Shown one piece after another: positions 34,128 through 47,306 of a stretch of 64,000 nt of DNA. The DNA is from Gossypium raimondii (lineage: Eukaryota > Streptophyta > Magnoliopsida > Malvales > Malvaceae): contig NC_068575.1 of the NCBI RefSeq assembly GCF_025698545.1, positions 52,771,980-52,835,979 of the forward strand, in the 5' to 3' direction. Positions within the stretch are counted from its first letter, which is position 1. Each line of letters opens with the position of its first letter. Position numbers and translations under genes: made by a program. Under the pieces are notes generated by a model. That model was not told the origin of the DNA. It saw only the letters and a program-made list of their open reading frames with translations, and ran no database searches.

Positions 34128-35540
34128 TTTGGATATCTATTTGAATTTGAGTTAAAAAAAAATTGGATTTAGATTGAAATGATAATGTGAAAATTTTGGA
34201 GGTTTGTTGCCTTTTATTAAACTAGTAGGTTTTAGCGGTATTGGACCTAGTGTTATGAGACTAGAACTTTAGTCTCGTAATCCATGCGGTTTTAGGCGAT
34301 TCATTCGCTTCAAAAATGCTTAAGTTAGCCTAACTCCCAACAATTGTGGATTCACATAGAATTCTTCTAAGGCACCAACGCAAAGCAAAACGAAAGCAAC
34401 TTAAAAGATGAACGAACTCGAAAGAAAAGAAAATCCACAAAAAAAAACCTCCAAAATTAATGTTATGGCTAATAGTCGATAAACATGACTATTACATGGC
34501 TTTTCTTTATATGATTGTATTACCTTCATGTTTTATGTTTTAATGTTAAGTTAAGCAGTGATATTTGGTATATATGATTGTCGATGGGTTGCTTTGAACA
34601 AGATGATTACTAGAAATTCAGTCGAAATATTACCAGAAGTTCTCCTATCAGAAGTGTCATTGTAGCAAAAATAAAGAAAACAAATAAGTTGTTTCATTAT
34701 TTTTAACCTCGTATTAAATGTAACAACCTCATTTTTTCAACTAAGATCTAAATCTCTCTCCACTAACCAAGTAACTCGCTTTCTTACAAAATACATTGAC
34801 AATCATAATGAATTCTTAAAGAATAGATTAAGTGTTCAGCTCTCTTCTATTCAAACTACACAAACCTCTAATATATGGATAAAAATTAATTACAACCAAA
34901 ATTTTACTAAAATAACCTCTAGGGTTCAAGAAGGATAGGGAATGACTTCATTCGATTTGCAATTTTTCAATGGTTTCCATGCTAGATTTTGTAGAAAAAT
35001 TTCCCCACACAGTTTTTCAATGTTTTCCCAATAGCATTGAGCCATGGTAGGCATTCCAAAATGATGAATAGTTGACGGTAATCTCAAGTATCACTAACTC
35101 TTCTTTTTAATTATTTTCTCTGGCCCAAAAATAAAAAAGAGAGGAGTGAGAAACCTCTAAATTAACCTTCCTCCATAATTCTCTCCTCTACTTATTCTGT
35201 CTCATGCTCTTTGTTTTGCTACCTACTCTTGTGCCTTTATAAAAAACAATTTCTTTTACAAATAGGGTTATATATGCAAAAATCTTATCTTCATTTCTTT
35301 AAAATTTTTAATATTATATAAAATTATACATTCATTACTCAAACATACAATTTTCACTTTAAAATGGTGAGAAATATCTTAAAAATTTATAATTCTATTT
35401 AAACCATTGAAAATATATATATAACTTTCTCCCTTACAGTGTTGACAACGTGATCGCTTTATTTTTAGCAATTTGGCCTTTTTATTTAATATAAAGACAT
35501 CTTTTAGGGTAATCTAAGACATCACCTTAAAATAACGTCG
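34128..35540. other. AT-rich intergenic, no gene seen
   Basis: About 1.4 kb with no coding signal, tRNA or clear element ends. Confidence 0.4.
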
Positions 35541-38500
35541 TTTTTATTTTGGTCATTTTAACTTTTTTTGTCTATTCAGTTATTGTCATTAGAAATATTG
35601 ACCAAAATAATAACTCAACCATTAAACCCTTAATGAATTGCTAATTGGACCTGCAAAAAAAGAAAAAATTATTCTTTTAGTCCTTTTAAAAATTACAAAA
35701 TTTCAATTAACACCATTGCTATATCCGTGAAGTTTTAATTTTTTATGTTTAGACAAAGAAAAAGACAACGATTTACTGTAGCTCTACCCTCTATGACGTC
35801 GTCACCATCTCTGCTCCATTATCTTTCATCCGAACAAAAAAAACTTTGTTATGATTTCCATTTTAAAGAAAAGTAGAAGTAAAGCAAATGAGGAAAATAT
35901 ATTGTAACACCGTAACATGTCTCAGTTACCAGATTAGGATTACGAAGTATTACGACACACATTCAATCAAATGATATCACGAAATCATTCAAATATTAAT
36001 TTAAATATCTACATTCACTCCACACATTAAGCATAGCATACATACACTTATAGGCCTTCAATCGAGCTTACGATACCTTAAAAATAGTTTAGAAACAATC
36101 CGTGACTAATTTGAACAAAACAGAATAACATAGAAAATTTTGAAAAAATTTAGAAATAAGGGTCACACGGCCGTGTGATAAAGCCTAGACCATGTGGTTC
36201 AGAAACATGGCCGTGTGGCCAAACAGTGTACAATTCAAAATTTGGGTCACATGACCGTGTCGCAAATCGTGTGCCCACCAGTGTGCAAATCAAAATAAGA
36301 CATAGGGTCGTGTGAGGTGGTCGTGTATGGCACATGGCCACGTGATAGCCTGTGTCCCAAGTCGTGTGCACCTAAAATGACTTCCAAAACAAACTAAATC
36401 ATTACCCATTTCTTAGGTGTTAAACCAAACCAAAAACAAACATTCATATACCTTTAAAACACATTTAAACAAGCTTAAAACATACCCAAACATACAACCT
36501 AAGTGCCTAACCAATATGCCCTCAATGGCACCACATTTCATACACTAACCAATTTACATTCAAAGTTCACAAGTACCTACTTTAAGCACATACCAAACTT
36601 ACAATTCATCTACTCCATTCATATCTAAGTCTACCATAACCTATTCATTCACGAGTAACCTAAAAAAAAAAAGAGCAAAACCTATACATATGAACCTTTA
36701 CAAGCCAAAAGCCAAAGACAAATACAAGTGAGCCAAAATCAAGTTTAAACAACATTATCCATGTATAAGATGTATCACAAGTAAAAGTATCCAAAATATA
36801 TACAAGACACACTTATTACATGCCAAATAACCCAAAAGTAAACATGTCAAAATATACCAAAAGATATCTAGATTGATGTGATCTAAAGATTGATCCAATC
36901 GTCCAATTCCACAAAACGTTATCTACAAAGAAACGGGAAAATGACACAAGTAAGCTTCAATAGAGCTTAGTAAGTTCAACGGTTGAAACGATAAAACTTA
37001 CCGAATAAACGTAGCAATTATACATTAACATGACTAATAAACAATAATCATGTCAACCACAATCATTTAACAGGTGGGTTTATGTATATATGAGTTGCAT
37101 AATCTATGCAATCACACAAGATCATTTGATATCAAGTCACGATAATATCAGACAATCATGCAAACATTTATATAATTCAATAACAAGTCATCTACCACTA
37201 GAAATTTGCCTGATGAATGATATAACATATACAGATACGCGGTTATCCACCCGAAACACGCCAGAAAGCTCAAACGAGATAAACCAACCGAGAAACACCT
37301 TGGCACCAAGTGCCTAGCACGTAGGCTAACATTCCTTATAAAACACACCTAGGCACCAAGTGTCAAGCCCGAAGGCTTTATATCCGCCCTCGATAACACG
37401 CTAGAATCACTGTAAATATAACACGGTAGTTTACAACAAATGTTGAACTCCGATATATTCAGTGGGTAATAACAAGTCAGGAATCATTATCTCATCACAA
37501 GTCAATCTCGTACAACATGCAATATAACCTATTGGCATGCCAATTGTATCCTATCCTATGTTCATCCGGGCTTGATTTACATAACCGTATAACAGTTTAC
37601 ATTTCAATCATTTTCTCACCAATTCAATCATAACATTTCAATTTATAACCAATGTCATCGAATTACATAATTTTAATAATAACATTACTAGAATACACAA
37701 AATAATATCGTATGAACTTACCAAGGTTAAAGTGCAGAAATAGCAAAATTCAGGTACTAATCAACAACTTTCTCTTTCCCCCGATTATCTACTGGTTCTT
37801 GATCTATAAAATAATTTATTTCAATTTATTAGCTTCAATTTCATGTAGTATTCAATTTAATACATATTTTTCCTATTTACAATTTTTCACAATTACCCCA
37901 AACTTTTACACCTTAATTAATTTGGTCCCTAAGACCAAAACAAGATTATTTTCTCAATTAATCCTTATACTCAAGTGCCAAATTCATTTACATCCAAATA
38001 TAGTCCACACATGTTGGAAATTTTTCAAGAAAATTATGCCTATTTTAACTTATTTTCAATTAAATCCTAAACATAAAAACTAATGAAAAATTACTTTACA
38101 ACTAGATCAAAACCATCATCAAGCTTCAAGCTCAAGAATAAACACCAAGAAAATTTCAAGAACATCAATGGCAAACTTTATAAACTTTGACAGTATTTTA
38201 AAATAATTTTGAGATAACTAAATTAAGTTATAACCATATCAAAAACATAAAATTTATAAAAATCGACAAAAATAACACTTATATGCATAAACTTTTGCTT
38301 GACCGAAACTTAAGCTTCTCTAATGGAGTTTCTTCCTTCTATTTTCGGAGAAGAAATAAGGTAAAGATGATGCTTACCCATTTTAACTTTTTTATTATTT
38401 TAATCATCATATTTTAATTAAATTATAACATATATCTAATAGATTAAGTTTGGTGACAACCGGCCATTAACAAATATATGGCTAAATTGCCATATATAAA

Positions 38501-39488
38501 ACCATTATACTATGTTTTGTACTCTAACTATCCTTTAGCAAATGATTTTTTTACAAATTTTACGATTTAGTCATTTTTCTTTAATTAGCCAACAAAATGT
38601 TAAAATTTTTAAACTAAATTTTAATATGATACTAATGACCTCATAAATATTAAATAAGTAATTACGGACTCACATGTCAAAATTGTGGTCCTGAAACTAC
38701 TATTTCCAACACCACTGAAAAATAAACTGTTACAAAATATGAGTTGGGTGGCTTGTCATGATGTTGAACTCAATTATAGTATACTATGATTTATGTCTGC
38801 CATTTTTTTGAGGTTTTTATTCAAGAACACACACCCTTGAAAGGAGGCAAGGCACGAATTTCCTGAAGAGGACAAAAAGCATGAGATACGGTCGTGGTAG
38901 AAAATTCCCTTTATTTTTAGAAAGTGACCTCCGTTTATTTTTTCTTCCTTTAATTTTGAAAATTCTCCAGAAAAAGAAAAAGTAAGAAACAAAGTGACAA
39001 CATGATAATAAAACTACAACTAAGCATTCATTAGCACTCTGAAAATCATTAGAGTTTGAATTTCACTAATTATTATACTTTTTGATGGGTACTTTTAGAA
39101 GTAGAAGAAGAACCCCGACTACGGTCATGCTACTGAAATCCAAACCAAAGTCAACAGCGGCAACAATGGAGGAAGAAGAAGGTATTGAACCAATGATGAT
39201 GTTTTCTAGGGTAGAAACCATGATAAAGTTTTCTGGTTCAGATGAAAGACGAGGGAGCGAAGATACTGACAACGTCATAAAGGGTGGCGCTACGACAAAT
39301 CGTTGTCTTTCCTTTGGCCTAAGCATAAAAAATTAAAACTTCACAAGTATAAGAATTGTGTTAATTAAAAATTTTTAACCTTTAAAGGGACTAAAAGAAC
39401 AATATTTTCCTTTTTTTTGCAGGTCCAATGGTACCATTTTGACTGTGATTAAATTGACAACAAGAAGTTAAAATGACCAAAATAAAAA
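35541..39488. mobile_element. Long inverted-repeat DNA element interrupted by a solo LTR
   Basis: Arms at 35541-35862 and 39208-39488 are inverted copies. Shared words, left orientation: TTTTTATTTTGGTCATTTTA, ATTGGACCTGCAAAAAAA, GAAGTTTTAATTTTTTATG and AAAGACAACGATTT. The outer limits are not fixed because no target duplication was recognised. The centre holds the solo LTR 35903-38734 and about 470 bp of unique sequence. Without the LTR the element would be about 1.1 kb. The small frames inside the right arm are not conserved with a known protein. It is probably a nonautonomous MULE or foldback element. Confidence 0.65.
35903..38734. mobile_element. Second long solo LTR (gypsy-type, fossil), 2.8 kb
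   Basis: It starts TGTAACACCG and ends with CTGAAAAATAAACTGTTACA. Its ends match, in opposite orientation, those of the LTR at 22730-25526: both have TGGTCCYGAAACYACTRTT near one end and TGTAACACC at the other. Repeated CACACGGCCGTGTG-like words lie at 36160-36365 and GGCACCAAGTG words at 37305-37365. There is no gag-pol coding. AAATAT-type words occur on both sides, but an exact target duplication is not certain. It looks older than the first copy. Confidence 0.7.
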
Positions 39489-42400
39489 GGGCAGGATGGA
39501 TTCCGATGTAATTTAATTTTTTTAGTATGAAGTTAGTGTAGAAGGTGAATTTAATAAATTATAAGTAAAAGGAGTAGAATATATTAGTTAATTGTTAATT
39601 GAATCGAAACTAAAAGCAGTTATGTAGGGAAGGCGAATCAATTTTTATGTTTAGACTCGGACCATTCTTTTTGTTCTTTTCTTTTTCTATTGTTAAAATG
39701 GGAATATCAAGTCATTCAGTTAATATTCTTAATCTGCTCCCAAACATCCTTATCCACAATCAACATTCTCCTCCTCACTTTTTCAATTTTTACGATATTT
39801 AATTATAAAGAAAACTATAAATTAATCACCCGTTAATATTGTGATGGAAACATGACTTGACAGTATTAAAATTAATATAATAATTGTGTCAATTTTATCA
39901 TAATTTTTAAAAATTATTTTCGATATTTACATATTATCTCAATCTTTAGCACATGAAAATATTTAAAAAATTCTAAAAAGTAAAAATTTTAAAAAATGAA
40001 ATCTTTCAATATTTTTATTTTTATTTTTCTTTGCGCTTCAAAAGATTGGAGCTTACAAGAATATTTTTCCTTTAGAAAGAAAAAAAAATCTCATTTCAAC
40101 GTTGATTGAATTAGGAGAAACTCAAGAGGTTTTAAAATTTTTGTTTTTGTTGTTCCTTTGGCTTTGTCTAATGGGATTAGAATTTTAGGTTGGTAACTTG
40201 TGCCACCTTGAATTTAACTTTAAATTTGCTTAGGTTAGTTTTACTCTCGAAAAGTGAGAATTTACAAACGAAATTTTTTAAAGTATCGAACTTAGCAGAA
40301 GCAAACTCAAAAGCAAATAAGCAACAACCGAATAGAAAAACCACAAAAAAGCAAATAACACGCTAAATATTTGAGTAAATGCTCTCAAATATATTATATT
40401 ACACAATGATGAAATGATTACAAATGAAGAGCAAGAACTCTATTTATAGTTGGTTCAAAGGTATAATTTAAAATACGACTGAAATTAAAAATAATCTACA
40501 AGTTGAAATTCCTAAAAATTTTAGATACTTTACAAGATCCTTTTAAGATTTATAATATTTACATTGGTAAAATAAAATTATTAGAATGTATATATATTCA
40601 CCAAACTAAATAAATGAGTATTGAATCTCTTCATCAATTCTGGCGGGCCAAATAACTTCAAGTGAACAAGATAAACTATCAAAATATGTTTGCATGCACA
40701 TAGTGATGACAGAGACTAGTAGAGGAATTCTTGAATAATTAGCCTGCATATTTGACGAGGTTTTATAATGTTTTAGTTGCATCTTTTTTGAGGATTTGTA
40801 ATTTTAAATTCGTTTAATCTATTGATGCAAGAGATTCGACTTTTTCTGTTCTTCCTAACAAAAAGTTAATCTAATGATTCAATTTTCTTAAAGTTGAGCC
40901 CAACTTAAAATTAAAATGAAGAAAATACCCCAAGTACTATAATAGTAACAAAATACCCCCAAGTTTAGCTAAAAGTGGAGAATCAGATGAGGTTTTGGTT
41001 CATTTTGTATATGCTCTTGCTGCGGTTTGGTAATAAATTACTTTGTTTAATTTGTTTGATAAAAGTTTACTGGGTCCGCTCTGTATTGTTATATGTTATT
41101 AAATATTTTTAATTTTAAATTTTCTATAACATTTTTAATAAGTTTTATTTATGCTTTTTAAAATGGCTTAATTGATTTTTTAAATTTGTTATTGTGTTTT
41201 ATATATAAATATTAAATTTTAATAGAGATCCTATTTCACTCATTCATCTAATATATAAAAACTAATTTACTTTTTAATAGTAATTTTACCTAAACTTTTA
41301 TATAAAGAGCAATAAGAAGGATTCTGAGTTTATTGGGTATGACTTGTATGGGTTTTTGGGTTTCCAAATTTATTGGTTTGTAAGTTTTAAACAATGGATT
41401 CAATATCGAGATAATATGCAATATAAATGTTGAAGTTTAAATTTGTTATTGTTTTAATTTTTGAATTGTCACATTATTTCTCTATCACAAAATTAATGAA
41501 AGAGTGTGTTTGAATATTTCATTTTTTAAGTGCAAAACTCTAACAGCAACACTACTCGAACCTAATGAACACCCTAACCATCAGGCTAACACACAAGGTC
41601 CATTATTTATTTCAATTTTTTAATAAAATAAAATATTAGTATTTTCTACATTAAATGATAAGCAGCATTTTTTTTGTTGAAAATTTTATATCAAGCAAAA
41701 AATTAAAATGACTATTTTATAATTTTCTATAATTGGATGACAAAAAACCTAAATATAAAATAATTGAGTGTCTTGCAATGTAATTTATCATTTTCTATAT
41801 TAAGAGAAACAGCATTTTCTTTTTTGATCGGTGTCGATTTTCCAATTACTGATCGAATCTGAAATAGATCATATATCTTTTGTCTTTGCCTTCTTAGTAC
41901 CCTCTTGTATTTTGTTTGGACACTACGCATGAACTGTTTTGTTCTTCTTTTGAAAATATCTCCCATTTCGACCACAGACCCAGTGTGCAAAGATCCTTTA
42001 AATAATCGTCCCAATGAATCCCCTCAGTCATTCGATGAATTTAAGACAATTATCCCTTGCTAATTAAATCATACCCACCTTAAACAAATCATTAATCTTT
42101 CATTATTCCCTTTTTTTTCTTTTTTCCTTTTACAACATGTGGATCAAACGCCACATGAAACTGTTGGATTTGACATCATTATTGCTGAAAGATGCTACTG
42201 CTATTCATATTATATATATTCCGTACTTTTAAAAGCAGTTTACGAGTCCTTTTCTCCTTTTTTCTCCCTTGTACCCCATGGATTTCTTTTGGCAGTGGAA
42301 AGTACAGTCATGACACTTCATGTGGTGAGGGGAGCGAGACGGACTGGGACAATATTTACTTTTCATAAAAGAAACTATATGCGTGTGTGTATATATATAT

Positions 42401-44049
42401 ATATGTATCTGGAACATTAATTAGGGTTTAGTGCAGGTAGTTCATACACTATATATAACAAATCCCTTTCGTTTTAGAGAAATTACCTTGTATACATATC
42501 ACACTTGATTTGTGTGTGCCACAGTTTGAAGAATAAAGTGTGATTAAAATTTGTTTTGCGAGTTCATTCATGCAAGACCAATATGTGAAACACGACAGAT
42601 TCCAGGCAAATCTGTCGAAAAAGCAAAGATTTGAAGGTCATATCTGGTAGCCATATTAGGCACCTCTTCTCCAATCCATCATTTCAAGCTGAAAGCGATG
42701 TAAAAGAAGAGGGGATGCATGCGCATAACATATCATAGGGCACGCACGCTAGCTGGAGGTAGAAATGTTGGGAGTAAATGGCTGAAGTTATGATTATGTG
42801 CAAAGAAGCACAGTGTTGCATGCAGGGATTTCAAACCGGCAGTGTGGGGCACATGTTTGAAGAAAGGCTATCCAGTACTGGAAAAGTAAGGGGGGGGGGA
42901 ATGCTACAGCCAAATATATATAATTAGTTGAATTGCACAGTTGGATTTGATTGATCAATGGATAGGAATATATACGATTGTGATTGAAAGAAAGCTAAGT
43001 GCCAAATTATCCGGAAATCTTCGTCAAGAATAAATCATTGTGAGACCTTGGTGACACATGCTTCTCCCAAAATATCGCAATAAAGCTCATAGATCATGAT
43101 GGACCATACGCTATGGCTGTATACATGCACATACACATACACATACACATGCATGCACTCAATAGTTAAAGGTTGTCACTCTGCCAAATGCTCTTAGCGG
43201 AGGAATCCTATAGAACGATGGATGCATGTTAAAACTTTGGTTATTATATTCTCTCTCCATATCATCTATATATATGTACCTAATTAAGGACTACAGTAAA
43301 TCCGAAACTTTTGCGTAACCCATTAATGCTAATCCAATATCTTACTTCTCTCGGTTCTGATGTGCACGATCTCTTTTTGGTTGAAATGTTGTTGGAATCA
43401 AAATCAAACTGTTAGTGCCTAAGCGCCAATGAAACAAAGGGAAAATGGCCATTATCAGAGTGTTTTTCTTTTTGATGTCTTGTCAAATTAATGTTTCGTT
43501 GAAGAATAACTGTACAAAGCAGCTTTCCTATTCCTAGTTACCAGTACCATACGTACTGTAGAAAGCAGCTTTCCTATTCCTAGTTATCCAGTACCATACG
43601 TACTCCTTGGCAAAGACGTCTGGAAAGAAACTTAATCGCTTTATACTACTATACAACTACAAAGCACTTGGTGTTCAAAACACTTTTTCCAAATTATATA
43701 TATAATAAAATTTTGAAGTTTAGTGCTCATTCACCTCTCATCCACTGTCTTTTGAGAAAATTACATAATCAAGCATTTTAATCAAAGAATGGTATGGAAA
43801 ACTAAAGTTAATTATAATATTAATCTTTTCATGAATACACAAATAATATATGTGAGGTATTGGAGAGTAAGGTAGAAAACAGAAATAGTCAATTGCACAT
43901 AAGATGAAGATTACATTCATAGCTATAGTCTGATAAACTGGGTCACCAGATTGCTTGTGATACAACCCACTAGAAACTATAGCAATAATTTAGCTAGCTA
44001 GACTGAGTGGACAAACTAAACCAAAGAAAACAAAGTTAAGATTCGTTTA
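39489..44049. other. Intergenic, mostly AT-rich, no gene seen
   Basis: About 4.5 kb. A minus-strand frame at 41727-42014 encodes a basic 95 aa peptide with no recognised family. There are TA-rich microsatellites at about 42389-42405, and an ACATAC repeat at 43127-43150. Two adjoining 46 bp copies at 43516-43605 share AAAGCAGCTTTCCTATTCCT. The right end includes the GH3.9 3' flank. Confidence 0.45.
43516..43605. repeat. 46 bp tandem duplication
   Basis: Two copies of AAAGCAGCTTTCCTATTCCT followed by CCAGTACCATACGTACT, differing by one inserted base. Confidence 0.85.
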
Positions 44050-47000
44050 TTAGCCATTCAAGGGAACCCATTTGGGATCCCTAGGACTAGAGAATGATGC
44101 CAAGGCATGAGAATTAAGCAACTTAAGAGCAGTACTAGACTTGATGCACCTTGGTGTTTTGTACTGATTAATTGAGCCCCCTTGGCTGATGAACAAATCC
44201 ATCAATGCCTCGAATGTCCCAGGCTCAACAACCCGTATCTCAAGTGGTCCTATGGTCTTTTCCTGGCTACGGCATTGCCTGTAGACATAATCGAGCTCTT
44301 CTTCCACAGTAACACAACATTCTTGTAGCAGCTTAGCATCAATGGAGGTGGCTGAGTCTACCATTTGAATTTCCCAGAAGAGTACGTAATGTCCAGGGAC
44401 AGAGGATGTATCGGCATAGCTGGTGTACTCCACAAGCAAGGCGTTGTAGGGTTCTAACAATTTCTTTGCTGTGGTGATGCTTCTGTGAAGATCTTCCTCG
44501 TTGGTTTTGTCATTGTCAACGCTAAGCACAACATTCCTCCTGCATATGAATCGGAATTGTGGGGCTTGGTTGTGAAATCCAGTCACCTGGAGCACATCTC
44601 CGATTCGATATCTATAGAGACCTGAATCATTAACCAAGCATCAACTAGTTCAGATGGTGACAACAACGATAGCAACATGCAGAGACATATTTGTTTTCTA
44701 GAAGACTTGTTTAATTGTGATAAAATATTTTATCAGTAGCAAACTAAAGGAAACATGAGTTTTCGCGTAGAATTCATGTGAATTTGAAAGCTGACGGACA
44801 AAGAATTAATGAAATACCATTTTTGGGCTATTTAATTGTCTTAACAAGGTACTGCTCTTACCAGAGAAAGTAGTAACCACCAATTCATAATAGCTGCCAA
44901 ATTTAACATTCACCAAATCAACAAGCCTGTCATTTGGCACTGCCTCCTCTTCATCTATGTCCATGGCAAGTGCTCCATTTTCTCCCAAAGGTAAAAATTC
45001 AAAGTAACCCATGTTAGGCAAGAGTGTAAATGCTACTTCTGCAGGGTCACATATTGGTTTCAAGTTGACACCAAAGTAACACTCGGATGAAGCATACATA
45101 GTACAAACCAAAGGCAACTTTCCTGCACTGTAATACTCGAGAGGTGGTATATACTGTGCCATGGAGCCAGTAACTACAGCCTCGATGTATTTGGCCCTGG
45201 GCCATAGGTGACACAGGATTCCTTTCCAAGATGGACGGCTACAGATGCTCTCAATCTCATCAGCCAGATCGGGGTTAGGTGATGATAGTATAGACATCAT
45301 TGCTGACCGGCATGCAGGGTCTATTATCGACAGGTCAAGATGGCCGGTGCGGATATCATTGCATAGTTGAGCCCACTTACGCTCAAGAAAAGATGTGGCT
45401 CGGAGGAGAGCCGATGCAAATACAGCCCCTAATCTCATAACCTGGTGACGATGTACTAGACCAGCAAGCAACTGGCAGTACATGCTTTGGTTGCTATCAT
45501 TGCACAAGATAGCCTGATCTGGGCTTGTAAAGTCATTAAATGGGTCTCGTGTTCGGCACTTGAAGTGCTTACTCTTGTAGTAGCTGGTGAGCACAGTGCG
45601 AAATGGCAGACCACAAGGTGTAGATAATTCAGCCTTGACAAAGTATAGATACATGGCCTTGCCGTCATCAAGACCGGGAATGTACCTGAAAATCAAAATG
45701 TCAATACAGGCATCATTGTAACCAAAACATCTACATTTAATTGGAGAAGACTTAGTGTGTGCTTACTGAGAAATTCATTATTCAGTTCTGAATATCTTTT
45801 ACGATCATTATACTTGAGACACTATAATAGTGCTTTCATTAACCTCAATGCTACTATGCAAAAAGTCTGAATGCGGATGAGAGCAAAGTTCTTTTTCATG
45901 CATTACACGCCAACTTGCACTAATAACATCATCTAAATTCTAAAGACTGAGCAACTTGTGAGTGGATAAAAAGTTCTTTTACACACGCACACGCTCTCTT
46001 TCTCTCTAAATCAACAAAGGAGACAGTAAATTGAATTTCACATGCAAGTACTAAACCCTACACTTTTTTTTCTGTCAAAATAGAGAAAGAGGCTATGAGA
46101 TCAGGGACTAAAACAAAATATTATCATACTATTCTGGCCCACCACGAGTCAGATGTTATACTAACAATGCTTTCGGTCTTTGGAGGGTTTTCTCGTGCAC
46201 TAACCCCCGCATGGTTCACCAATATTCATTTTAAACTAAAAGTTTTGGTGGCTCAACTCAAGTAGGGATTGTTCCCACAAGTACTGAGGTCGTAGCAAAT
46301 TCTTCTTTCAGTCTTGTTAAAGGATAGTAGTGCGTACAGTTTACCCTTCAAACACTATACGTTATGGCTTTTTCTATGCATCAAATCATATTCGTCCTTA
46401 AACATTGCTCAGAATGGAGAATCCAAAAACTTGTGGTGGATGGCACAGATGCAATAAAAATTTTTAAACAAAAATATGGAATAACATCTTCTCAAGAGCA
46501 AAGTGATAGAAACCACTTCAAGAAAGAATAAAGGATTAAAAAAAATACCAAGATAGTATTAAGCTGCTACCAAGTCCTAGAAACGACCAAACATGCATGC
46601 ACAAATGCATACACACACAGTTATAATTGGCATGATGGAATCAACGGAAAACAATATAGAGAAAAGAATAAAGGAAGAAGGATATTGTAAGATAACTGGT
46701 TCATAATTGGCATGATGAGATTATAAAGAAAGGTCCGACGGTCAAGATCTTCTGCTATTGATGGCGTTAATTTAGGCTCTCCAGCAGATGTCCCCGAGCT
46801 GCAATTTGAGAAACATGTTTCAATTAACTTACAACATAGAACATAAAATATGTCCAAAAATAAAAACAAAGAACAAGCCATAATGGTATAAAGAGTTGAG
46901 ATAATAAGAGAGAGGAAACCTGCACAGAATTTCAGTTATGGGTTGACCAGTGATGAGGGAAGAGTCTTCACCATTAGCAATTCTCTGGATATAAGGATAG

Positions 47001-47209
47001 ATATTCTTGTAGGTAATAACCGGGACACAACTTTTAAACTGAGAAACATCTATAGATCCATTCATATACTTATTCAAATACTCAGTTTCTGCATTTCGCT
47101 TTAATATTTCTTTCAAGATGCCATACTGAACATCACCAGCTGTCGTCGTTAACTTTTCAATCTCCTTCAAGGCATCTTCACCCTTGTATTCCAGTTTCTT
47201 CCCATCCAT
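44050..47209 (-). CDS. GH3.9: GH3 acyl-acid amido synthetase, GH3.9-like
   Basis: GH3 enzymes adenylate plant hormones (here probably indole-3-acetic acid) and join them to amino acids in the cytosol, lowering free auxin. Exons on the minus strand are 47209-46920, 46798-46697, 45685-44862 and 44621-44050, all GT-AG, giving 595 aa. ATP-binding signature [10 protein letters not shown] spans the exon 1/2 junction. Then come [30 protein letters not shown], the acyl-pocket strand [29 protein letters not shown] (adenylate motif) and [19 protein letters not shown]-terminal pieces [20 protein letters not shown] and [12 protein letters not shown] are typical. The N-terminus ([18 protein letters not shown]-type line, ITEILC) and C-terminus ([11 protein letters not shown]) fit Arabidopsis GH3.9 better than GH3.5, 3.6 or 3.17. 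In Arabidopsis GH3.9 affects root growth and fertility. The start at 47209 is chosen over 47242 by family N-termini. Confidence 0.93.
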
Positions 47210-47298
47210 GTTATGATTTAAAGGAACAAGTAGAGAGTTCACAAAAGAAATAACAAAAGCAATACTTCTTTGATCACAACTGACAAACTAGAGGTTCT

Positions 47299-47306
47299 AT
47301 ATATAA
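47299..47306 (-). promoter_or_regulatory. Likely TATA box of GH3.9
   Basis: TATATATA, read TTATATATAG on the minus strand, lies about 90 bp before the start codon, leaving a leader of some 60 bases. Confidence 0.5.
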
